This document shows, piece after piece, positions 53,771 to 64,000 of a DNA stretch of 64,000 bases (positions are counted from its first letter, which is position 1; every line of letters starts with the position of its first letter). This DNA comes from Diprion similis (taxonomy: Eukaryota; Arthropoda; Insecta; Hymenoptera; Diprionidae): positions 930,001-994,000 of the forward strand of contig NC_060115.1 in the NCBI RefSeq assembly GCF_021155765.1. The letters run 5' to 3'. Below the pieces are notes generated by a model. That model made no database searches and was not told where the DNA came from. It was given only the letters and a program-made list of their open reading frames with translations. The position numbers and the translations under genes are program-made.

Positions 53771-56700
53771 GTCATACGGATCGATTCCCAGACAAAAGAT
53801 TTTTCGGCCAAAAAAAATCCAAGGCTAACCCCTTTGCATTTTTGGCGAAAATTTCGACGACTTTGAAAAGTGCTGCAATTAATTCTTTGGGGTACTATTC
53901 CGACGTGATTTTGCGAGAGGAATCGATTAATCGCCGTCCCGATACGCTGCGAGCAACACCTGCAAAGTTACAGCCGAAAAACTGCAGATTTTCATCGTCA
54001 TTTCTCTGCTGCTGGTCCTAGGCTATTTTTCATGTGTTTTCTGAGTTCCTGGGCGTCGAATTAGTCTAAAAAGCGTCATACGGATCGATTCCCAGACAAA
54101 AGATTTCTCGGCCAAAAAAAATCCAAGGCTAACCCCTTTGCATTTTTGGCGAAAATTTCGACGACTTTGAAAAGTGCTGCAATTAATTTTTTGGGGGACC
54201 ATTCCGACGTGATTTTGCGAGAGGAATCGATTAATCGCAGTCCCGATACGCTGCGAGCAACACCTGCAAAGTTACAACCGGAAAACTGCAGATTTTCATC
54301 GTCATTTCTCTGCTGCTGGTCCTAGGCTATTTTTCATGTGTTTTCTGAGTTCCTGGGCGTCGAATTAGTCTAAGAAGCGTCATACGGATCGATTCCCAGA
54401 CAAAAGATTTTTCGGCCAAAAAAAATCCAAGGCTAACCCCGTTGCATTTTTGGCGAAAATTTCGACGACTTTGAAAAGTGCTGCAACTAATTCTTTAGGG
54501 TACTATTCCGACGTGATTTTGCGAGAGGAATCGATTAATCGCAGTCCCGATACGCTGCGAGCAACACCTGCAAAGTTACAGCCGAAAAACTGCAGATTTT
54601 CATCGTCATTTCTCTGCTGCTGGTCCTAGGCTATTTTTCATGTGTTTTCTGAGTTCCTGGTCGTCGAATTAGTCTAAAAAGCGTCATACGGATCGATTCC
54701 CAGACAAAAGATTTTTCGGCCAAAAAAAATCCAAGGCTAACCCCTTTGCATTTTTGGCGAAAATTTCGACGACTTTGAAAAGTGCTGCAATTAATTCTTT
54801 AGGGTACTATTCCGACGTGATTTTGCGAGAGGAATCGATTAATCGCAGTCCCGATACGCTGCGAGCAACACCTGCAAAGTTACAGCCGAAAAACTGCAGA
54901 TTTTCATCGTCATTTCTCTGCTGCTGGTCCTAGGCCATTTTTCATGTGTTTTCTGAGTTCCTGGGCGTCGAATTAGTCTAAAAAGCGTCATACGGATCGA
55001 TTCCCAGACAAAAGATTTTTCGGCCAAAAAAAATCCAAGGCTAACCCCTTTGCATTTTTGGCGAAAATTTTGACGACTTTGAAAAGTGCTGCAATTAATT
55101 CTTTAGGGTACTATTCCGACGTGATTTTGCGAGAGGAATCGAATTATCGCAGTCCCGATACGCTGCGAGCAACACCTGCAAAGTTACAGCCGAAAAACTG
55201 CTGATTTTCATCGTCATTTCTCTGCTGCTGGTCCTAGGCTATTTTTCATGTGTTTTCTGAGTTCCTGGGCGTCGAATTAGTCTAAAAAGCGTCATACGGA
55301 TGTATTCCCAGACAAAAGATTTTTCGGCCAAAAAAAATCCAAGGCTAACCCCTTTGCATTTTTGGCGAAAATTTCGACGACTTTGAAAAGTGCTGCAATT
55401 AATTCTTTAGGGTACTATTCCGACGTGATTTTGCGAGAGGAATCGATTAATCGCAGTCCCGATACGCTGCGAGCAACACCTGCAAAGTTACAGCCGAAAA
55501 ACTGCAGATTTTCATCGTCATTTCTCTGCTGCTGGTCCTAGGCTATTTTTCATGTGTTTTCTGAGTTCCTGGGCGTCGAATTAGTCTAAAAAGCGTCATA
55601 CGGATCAATTCCCAGACAAAAGATTTTTCGGCCAAAAAAAATCCAAGGCTAACCCCTTTGCATTTTTGGCGAAAATTTCGACGACTTTGGAAAGTGCTGC
55701 AAATAATTTCTTTGGGTACTATTCCGACGTGATTTTGCGAGAGGAATCGATTAATCGCAGTCCCGATACGCTGCGAGCAACACCTGCAAAGTTACAGCCG
55801 AAAAACTGCAGATTTTCATCGTCATTTCTCTGCTGCTGGTCCTAGGCCATTTTTCATGTGTTTTCTGAGTTCCTGGGCGTCGAATTAGTCTAAAAAGCGT
55901 CATACGGATCGATTCCCAGACAAAAGATTTTTCGGCCAAAAAAAATCCAAGGCTAACCCCTTTGCATTTTTGGCGAAAATTTCGACGACTTTGAAAAGTG
56001 CTGCAATTAATTCTTTAGGGTACTATTCCGACGTGATTTTGCGAGAGGAATCGATTAATCGCAGTCCCGATACGCTGCGAGCAACACCTGCAAAGTTACA
56101 GCCGAAAAACTGCAGATTTTCATCGTCATTTCTCTGCTGCTGGTCCTAGGCCATTTTTCATGTGTTTTCTGAGTTCCTGGGCGTCGAATTAGTCTAAAAA
56201 GCGTCATACGGATCGATTCCCAGACAAAAGATTTTTCGGCCAAAAAAAATCCAAGGCTAACCCCTTTGCATTTTTGGCGAAAATTTTGACGACTTTGAAA
56301 AGTGCTGCAATTAATTCTTTAGGGTACTATTCCGACGTGATTTTGCGAGAGGAATCGAATTATCGCAGTCCCGATACGCTGCGAGCAACACCTGCAAAGT
56401 TACAGCCGAAAAACTGCAGATTTTCATCGCCATTTCTCTGCTGCTGGTCCTAAGCTATTTTTCATGTGTTTTCTGAGTTCCTGGGCGTCGAATTAGTCTA
56501 AAAAGCGTCATACGGATCGATTCCCAGACAAAAGATTTTTCGGCCAAAAAAAATCCAAGGCTAACCCCTTTGCATTTTTGGCGAAAATTTCGACGACTTT
56601 GAAAAGTGCTGCAATTAATTCTTTAGGGTACTATTCCGACGTGATTTTGCGAGAGGAATCGATTAATCGCAGTCCCGATACGCTGCGAGCAACACCTGCA

Positions 56701-57840
56701 AAGTTACAGCCGAAAAACTGCAGATTTTCATCGTCATTTCTCTGCTGCTGGTCCTAGGCTATTTTTCATGTGTTTTCTGAGTTCCTGGGCGTCGAATTAG
56801 TCTAAAAAGCGTCATACGGATCGATTCCCAGACAAAAGATTTTTCGGCCAAGAAAAATCCAAGGCTAACCCCTTTGCATTTTTGGCGAAAATTTCGACGA
56901 CTTCGAAAAGTGCTGCAATTAATTTCTTGGGGTACTATTCCGACGTGATTTTGCGAGAGGAATCGATTAATCGCAGTCCCGATACGCTGCGAGCAACACC
57001 TGCAAAGTTACAGCCGAAAAACTGCAGATTTTCATCGTCATTTCTCTGCTGCTGGTCCTAGGCTATTTTTCATGTGTTTTCTGAGTTCCTGGGCGTCGAA
57101 TTAGTCTAAAAAGCGTCATACGGATCGATTCCCAGACAAAAGATTTTTCGGCCAAAAAAAATCCAAGGCTAACCCCTTTGCATTTTTGGCGAAAATTTCG
57201 ACTACTTTGAAAAGTGCTGCAATTAATTCTTTAGGGTACTATTCCGACGTGATTTTGCGAGAGGAATCGATTAATCGCAGTCCCGATACGCTGCGAGCAA
57301 CACCTGCAAAGTTACAGCCGAAAAACTGCAGATTTTCATCGTCATTTCTCTGCTGCTGGTCCTAGGCTATTTTTCATGTGTTTTCTGAGTTCCTGGGCGT
57401 CAAATTAGTCTAAAAAGCGTCATACGGATCGATTCCCAGACAAAAGATTTTTCGGCCAAAAAAAATCCAAGGCTAACCCCTTTGCATTTTTGGCGAAAAT
57501 TTCGACGACTTTGAAAAGTGCTGCAATTAATTCTTTGGGGTACTATTCCGACGTGATTTTGCGAGAGGAATCGATTAATCGCCGTCCCGATACGCTGCGA
57601 GCAACACCTGCAAAGTTACAGCCGAAAAACTGCAGATTTTCATCGTCATTTCTCTGCTGCTGGTCCTAGGCTATTTTTCATGTGTTTTCTGAGTTCCTGG
57701 GCGTCGAATTAGTCTAAAAAGCGTCATACGGATCGATTCCCAGACAAAAGATTTTTCGGCCAAAAAAAATCCAAGGCTAACCCCTTTGCATTTTTGGCGA
57801 AAATTTCGACGACTTTGAAAAGTGCTGCAATTAATTTCTT

Positions 57841-60800
57841 GGGGTACTTTCCTGACGTGATTTTGCGAGAGGAATCGATTAATCGCAGTCTCGATACGCT
57901 GCGAGCAACACCTGCAAAGTTACAGCCGAAAAACTGCAGATTTTCATCGTCATTTCTCTGCTGCTGGTCCTAGGCTATTTTTCATGTGTTTTCTGAGTTC
58001 CTGGGCGTCGAATTAGTCTAAGAAGCGTCATACGGATCGATTTCTAGACAAAAGATTTTTCGGCCAAAAAAAATACAAGGCTAACCCCTTTGCATTTTTG
58101 GCGAAAATTTCGACGACTTCGAAAAGTGCTGCAACTAATTCTTTAGGGTACTATTCCGACGTGATTTTGCGAGAGGAATCGATTAATCGCAGTCCCGATA
58201 CGCTGCGAGCAACACCTGCAAAGTTACAACCGAAAAACTGCAGATTTTCATCGTCATTTCTCTGCTGCTGGTCCTAGGCTATTTTTCATGTGTTTTCTGA
58301 GTTCCTGGGCGTCGAATTAGTCTAAAAAGCGTCATACGGATCGATTTCTAGACAAAAGATTTTTCGGCCAAAAAAAATACAAGGCTAACCCCTTTGCATT
58401 TTTGGCGAAAATTTCGACGACTTTGAAAAGTGCTGCAACTAATTCTTTAGGGTACTATTCCGACGTGATTTTGCGAGAGGAATCGATTAATCGCAGTCCC
58501 GATACGCTGCGAGCAACACCTGCAAAGTTACAGCCGAAAAACTGCAGATTTTCATCGTCATTTCTCTGCTGCTGGTCCTAGGCTATTTTTCATGTGTTTT
58601 CTGAGTTCCTGGGCGTCGAATTAGTCTAAAAAGCGTCATACGGATCGATTTCTAGACAAAAGTTTTTTCGGCCAAAAAAAATACAAGGCTAACCCCTTTG
58701 CATTTTTGGCGAAAATTTCGACGACTTTGAAAAGTGCTGCAACTAATTCTTTAGGGTACTATTCCGACGTGATTTTGCGAGAGGAATCGATTAATCGCAG
58801 TCCCGATACGCTGCGAGCAACACCTGCAAAGTTACAGCCGAAAAACTGCAGATTTTCATCGTCATTTCTCTGCTGCTGGTCCTACGCTATTTTTCATGTG
58901 TTTTCTGAGTTCCTGGGCGTCGAATTAGTCTAAAAAGCGTCATACGGATCGATTTCTAGACAAAAGTTTTTTCGGCCAAAAAAAATACAAGGCTAACCCC
59001 TTTGCATTTTTGGCGAAAATTTCGACGACTTTGAAAAGTGCTGCAACTAATTCTTTAGGGTACTATTCCGACGTGATTTTGCGAGAGGAATCGATTAATC
59101 GCAGTCCCGATACGCTGCGAGCAACACCTGCAAAGTTACAGCCGAAAAACTGCAGATTTTCATCGTCATTTCTCTGCTGCTGGTCCCAGGCTATTTTTCA
59201 TGTGTTTTCTGAGTTCCTGGGCGTCGAATTAGTCTAAAAAGCGTCATACGGATCTATTCCCAGACAAAAGATTTTTCGGCCAAAAAAAATCCAAGGCTAA
59301 CCCCTTTGCATTTTTGGCGAGAATTTCGACGACTTTGAAAAGTGCTGCAATTAATTCTTGAGGGTACTATTCCGACGTGATTCTGCGAGAGGAATCGATT
59401 AATCGCAGTCCTGATACGCTGCGAGCAACACCTGCAAAGTTACAGCCGAAAAACTGCTGATTTTCATCGTCATTTCTCTGCTGCTGGTCCTAGGCTATTT
59501 TTCATGTGTTTTCTGAGTTCCTGGGCGTCGAATTAGTCTAAAAAGCGTCATACGGATGTATTCCCAGACAAAAGATTTTTCGGCCAAAAAAAATCCAAGG
59601 CTAACCCCTTTGCATTTTTGGCGAAAATTTCGACGACTTTGAAAAGTGCTGCAATTAATTCTTTAGGGTACTATTCCGACGTGATTTTGCGAGAGGAATC
59701 GATTAATCGCAGTCCCGATACGCTGCGAGCAACACCTGCAAAGTTACAGCCGAAAAACTGCAGATTTTCATCGTCATTTCTCTGCTGCTGGTCCTAGGCT
59801 ATTTTTCATGTGTTTTCTGAGTTCCTGGGCGTCGAATTAGTCTAAAAAGCGTCATACGGATCGATTTCTAGACAAAAGATTTTTCGGCCAAAAAAAATAC
59901 AAGGCTAACCCCTTTGCATTTTTGGCGAAAATTTCGACGACTTCGAAAAGTGCTGCAATTAATTTCTTGGGGTACTATTCCGACGTGATTTTGCGAGAGG
60001 AATCGATCAATCGCAGTCCCGATACGCTGCGAGCAACACCTGCAAAGTTACAGCCGAAAAACTGCAGATTTTCATCGTCATTTCTCTGCTGCTGGTCCTA
60101 GGCTATTTTTCATGTGTTTTCTGAGTTCCTGGGCGTCGAATTAGTCTGAAAAGCGTCATACGGATCGATTTCTAGACAAAAGTTTTTTCGGCCAAAAAAA
60201 ATACAAGGCTAACCCCTTTGCATTTTTGGCGAAAATTTCGACGACTTTGAAAAGTGCTGCAACTAATTCTTTAGGGTACTATTCCGACGTGATTTTGCGA
60301 GAGGAATCGATTAATCGCAGTCCCGATACGCTGCGAGCAACACCTGCAAAGTTACAGCCGAAAAACTGCAGATTTTCATCGTCATTTCTCTGCTGCTGGT
60401 CCTAGGCTATTTTTCATGTGTTTTCTGAGTTCCTGGGCGTCGAATTAGTCTAAAAAGCGTCATACGGATCGATTCCCAGACAAAAGATTTTTCGGCCAAG
60501 AAAAATCCAAGGCTAACCCCTTTGCATTTTTGGCGAAAATTTCGACGACTTCGAAAAGTGCTGCAATTAATTTCTTGGGGTACTATTCCGACGTGATTTT
60601 GCGAGAGGAATCGATTAATCGCAGTCCCGATACGCTGCGAGCAACACCTGCAAAGTTACAGCCGAAAAACTGCAGATTTTCATCGTCATTTCTCTGCTGC
60701 TGGTCCTAGGCTATTTTTCATGTGTTTTCTGAGTTCCTGGGCGTCGAATTTGTCTAAAAAGCGTCATACGGATCGATTCCCAGACAAAAGATTTTTCGGC

Positions 60801-62280
60801 CAAAAAAAATCCAAGGCTAACCCCTTTGCATTTTTGGCGAAAATTTCGACGACTTTGAAAAGTGCTGCAACTAATTCTTTAGGGTACTATTCCGACGTGA
60901 TTTTGCGAGAGGAATCGATTAATCGCAGTCCCGATACGCTGCGAGCAACACCTGCAAAGTTACAGCCGAAAAACTGCAGATTTTCATCGTCATTTCTCTG
61001 CTGCTGGTCCTAGGCTATTTTTCATGTGTTTTCTGAGTTCCTGGGCGTCGAATTAGTCTAAAAAGCGTCATACGGATCGATTTCTAGACAAAAGATTTTT
61101 CGGCCAAAAAAAATACAAGGCTAACCCCTTTGCATTTTTGGCGAAAATTTCGACGACTTTGAAAAGTGCTGCAATTAATTCTTTGGGGTACTATTCCGAC
61201 GTGATTTTGCGAGAGGAATCGATTAATCGCAGTCCCGATACGCTGCGAGCAACACCTGCAAAGTTACAGCCGAAAAACTGCAGATTTTCATCGTCATTTC
61301 TCTGCTGCTGGTCCTAGGCTATTTTTCATGTGTTTTCTGAGTTCCTGGGCGTCGAATTAGTCTAAAAAGCGTCATACGGATCGATTCCCAGACAAAAGAT
61401 TTTTCGGCCAAAAAAAATCCAAGGCTAACCCCTTTGCATTTTTGGCGAAAATTTCGACGACTTTGAAAAGTGCTGCAATTAATTTCTTGGGGTACTATTC
61501 CGACGTGATTTTGCGAGAGGAATCGATTAATCGCAGTCCCGATACGCTGCGAGCAACACCTGCAAAGTTACAGCCGAAAAACTGCAGATTTTCATCGTCA
61601 TTTCTCTGCTGCTGGTCCTAGGCTATTTTTCATGTGTTTTCTGAGTTCCTGGGCGTCGAATTAGTCTAAAAAGCGTCATACGGATCGATTCCCAGACAAA
61701 AGATTTTTCGGCCAAAAAAAATCCAAGGCTAACCCCTTTGCATTTTTGGCGAAAATTTCCACGACTTTGAAAAGTGCTGCAATTAATTTCTTGGGGTACT
61801 ATCCTGACGTGATTTTGCGAGAGGAATCGATTAATCGCAGTCTCGATACGCTGCGAGCAACACCTGCAAAGTTACAGCCGAAAAACTGCAGATTTTCATC
61901 GTCATTTCTCTGCTGCTGGTCCTAGGCTATTTTTCATGTGTTTTCTGAGTTCCTGGGCGTCGAATTAGTCTAAGAAGCGTCATACGGATCGATTTCTAGA
62001 CAAAAGATTTTTCGGCCAAAAAAAATACAAGGCTAACCCCTTTGCATTTTTGGCGAAAATTTCGACGACTTCGAAAAGTGCTGCAACTAATTCTTTAGGG
62101 TACTATTCCGACGTGATTTTGCGAGAGGAATCGATTAATCGCAGTCCCGATACGCTGCGAGCAACACCTGCAAAGTTACAACCGAAAAACTGCAGATTTT
62201 CATCGTCATTTCTCTGCTGCTGGTCCTAGGCTATTTTTCATGTGTTTTCTGAGTTCCTGGGCGTCGAATTAGTCTAAGAA
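57841..62280. repeat. segment duplicated at a distance of 13 monomers
   Basis: TAAGAAGCGT occurs at 58,019 and 61,971, 3,952 bases = 13 x 304. Preceding (..CTGACGTG, GCAGTCTCGAT) and following variants (ATTTCTAGAC, CTTCGAAAAGTGCTGCAAC, TTACAACCG) are shared, so about two monomers match as a block. Between them a sub-family with TTTTTTCGG for ATTTTTCGG forms a local cluster (58.6, 58.97 and 60.18 kb). Confidence 0.7.
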
Positions 62281-62530
62281 GCGTCATACGGATCGATTCC
62301 CAGACAAAAGATTTTTCGGCCAAAAAAAATCCAAGGCTAACCCCTTTGCATTTTTGGCGAAAATTTCGACGACTTTGAAAAGTGCTGCAATTAATTCTTT
62401 AGGGTACTATTCCGACGTGATTTTGCGAGAGGAATCGATTAATCGCAGTCCCGATACGCTGCGAGCAACACCTGCAAAGTTACAGCCGAAAAACTTCAGA
62501 TTTTCATCGTCATTTCTCTGCCGTTGGTCC

Positions 62531-63400
62531 GACGCTCTTTTTTATGTGTTTTCTGAGTCCCTGGGGGTCGAATTACACTAGAAAAGGTCATACTAATCGA
62601 TTCCGAGACGAGAAATTATCGGCTTCGAAAATGAGCTAAAAAGTAAGGCTTACCCCTTTGGATTTTTTGCGAAAATTTGGACGATTCTGAAAAGTGCTGC
62701 AACAAAATCGATGAGGCACTATTTTGACGTAATTTCGCGAGAGAAATCGATTAAGCGCAGTCCCAATACGCTGCGAGCGATAGCTGAAAAGTTACGGCCG
62801 AAAAACTCATGATTTTCATCGTCATTTTTCTGCTGTTGGTCCTACGCTCTTACTCATGATATTTTTGCAATTCTGGGGTCCAATCACTTCAGTGAGGGAC
62901 ACACAAATCGATTCCGCTTCGGAAAATTCCCAAAATTGCAGCTCACGTGAAAATCAGGCTAACATCTTTGGGAATTCGGCAAAATATCTGATGACTTTCA
63001 AAAGCACTGCAATCAATTTCGCATGTACTGCTTCGACGTAATATCGAGAGAGCAATTGATTGAATGCTGTCCTAATACGCTGCGAGAGACGCCAGAAAAA
63101 TTACATCCGACTAATTGAAGATTTTCATCGTATGTCTTCGCATTTGGTTCTTCACTGATATTGATGTTACTCCTGCATCCCTCTCGGTCCAATAATCTAG
63201 AAATCATCTACAGATCGCTGCTTAGACAAAAGATTCCAAACTCTCAATAAAGCAACGCCCACTACGTGCACAGAAATGCTGCAATAAATTCTTGAACGCA
63301 TCACATTAACGTAAGTTTGTTAGACGTTTAGATTGGGTACAATGCAAATACGCTGTGAGCATCGGATCATGAGTCACGGTCGAAATACTTTAGATTCGCA
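62531..63400. repeat. right border of the satellite: diverged monomers
   Basis: Two clearly diverged monomers follow the core (starting near 62,586 and 62,894), then a weaker third one to about 63,400 (ATACGCTGTGAGCATCGG matches the monomer's ATACGCTGCGAGCA). Several variants here (GGTCATACTAATCGATTCCG, ACGAGAAATT, AAAAAGTAAGGC, ACCCCTTTGGATTTTT) are the same as those at the left border and absent from the core. Confidence 0.8.
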
Positions 63401-64000
63401 ACGGGTTTCAAAAAAGGTGAGGCAGAAAATCACAAACTCATTCCGTCAAGTTTCAGTTTATTCAACGTGGTTTATATCTAACAATAAGACAAGTGTTTTG
63501 GTGTCCACTATGAGTATATTGACAAGTTGATGAATAGAATCAGAGCGAAGCACAAAGGGAATACAAAAATGTCATCAAATATCACGTTAGAAATCTTATT
63601 TTTATATGAGGAATAATGCGATTCTACTGAGCTTGGACCCACTAGGGTCAGGCAGAATGTTAAACATACTCTATCAGATAGGTATTATCATAACTTTAAC
63701 TTATAGCTGAAGTTTTGGCCTGCGTACACACCTCTGCCAGGATACGATATATGATACATGCCATCGTATTGTCTCTCTCTTATGTACCCAGTATCAAAAT
63801 TAATAAAAATATCAATTTTCACCGTATTTCCTTTATATTTCCTCAATTGTTGGTCGTTTACTGTTCTGGATCTGTCTTTGGCACTTCTGATCAGATTCCG
63901 CTTAGTCTAGTGTAACGTTACGGTACCGATAATTGACTATTTCAACATGTTGTTAATAATGGAACAAACTTCTCACTAGGAATATCAGGATAAACTATAA
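63401..64000. other. unique-looking AT-rich end of the window
   Basis: Beyond the last recognisable monomer I see no gene or repeat in these 600 bases. Confidence 0.4.

Larger units (their letters stand above)
42816..62530. repeat. core of a 304-bp tandem satellite, about 65 copies
   Basis: The segment GCGTCATACGGATCGATT and everything around it recurs every 304 bases from 42,824 to 62,281. The distance is 19,457 = 64 x 304 + 1, and one extra A near 48,645 can account for the odd base. Copies differ at few positions by eye. Each monomer contains two A/T tracts (eight A; five to six T), a PstI-type CTGCAG and an AvrII-type CCTAGG. Open frames up to 97 codons occur on both strands but shift frame each unit, because 304 is not divisible by three, so I regard them as non-coding. 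The length is near two nucleosomes. Role (centromeric, pericentric or neutral) is not visible from sequence. Confidence 0.97.

Noticed and set aside
42816..62530. CENP-B box in the monomer
   Set aside because: TTCG and CCCG motifs occur but not with the required spacing of the 17-base box on either strand.
42783..62581. Open frames of 60-97 codons on both strands inside the satellite
   Set aside because: They repeat only because the monomer repeats. 304 is not a multiple of three, so the frame breaks at each unit, and there is no splice or start context.

Overview
The window looks like nuclear DNA of an insect. Genes are split by short introns with GT..AG (once GC..AG) borders. A cluster of secreted trypsin-family genes has the insect-type activation sequence R|IVGG. 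AATAAA signals follow several genes, and CpG is not depleted. Frequent CpG and the gene style suggest Hymenoptera (perhaps a sawfly), but nothing here proves the order.

Layout. 1-13,960 is gene-poor. It holds simple repeats, a short inverted-repeat transposon with a perfect 8-bp target duplication (1741-2210), a tRNA-Ser-like pseudogene or SINE head (about 2350-2430) and a frameshifted scrap that looks like the N-terminal lipid-transfer module of apolipophorin/vitellogenin (about 8260-8642, minus). 14,013-31,029 is a serine protease cluster of six multi-exon genes: two on plus (14.0-17.3 kb), three on minus (25.6-18.3 kb) and one on plus (29.3-31.0 kb). Four have a complete His-Asp-Ser triad and an Asp at the base of the S1 pocket, so they should be secreted trypsins. 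The second and sixth have lost the catalytic His and Ser and are pseudoproteases; one has also lost its activation site, and the other carries a hydrophobic C-terminal tail. 31.7-37.8 kb has no gene I can support. 37,862-38,670 (plus) encodes a mitochondrial complex I subunit that I recognise as NDUFV3 from its C-terminal motif; its last splice junction is unresolved. About 39,615-39,645 is a poly(A) tract preceded by AATAAA, probably a retroposed tail.

The last third (about 41.2-63.4 kb) is a satellite array with a 304-bp monomer. About 65 near-identical monomers (42.8-62.5 kb) are flanked on both sides by progressively diverged ones. Inside the core, marked variants recur at exact multiples of 304 bp (3, 4, 5, 8 and 13 units), which shows nested segmental duplication. 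No coding function is supported for the array, and 304 is not a multiple of three.

How the parts relate: the protease genes share six intron positions and arose by local duplication and inversion. Digestive or immune proteolysis by the four active enzymes, with the two homologs acting as non-catalytic partners, is the natural inference. NDUFV3 and the satellite are unrelated neighbours.
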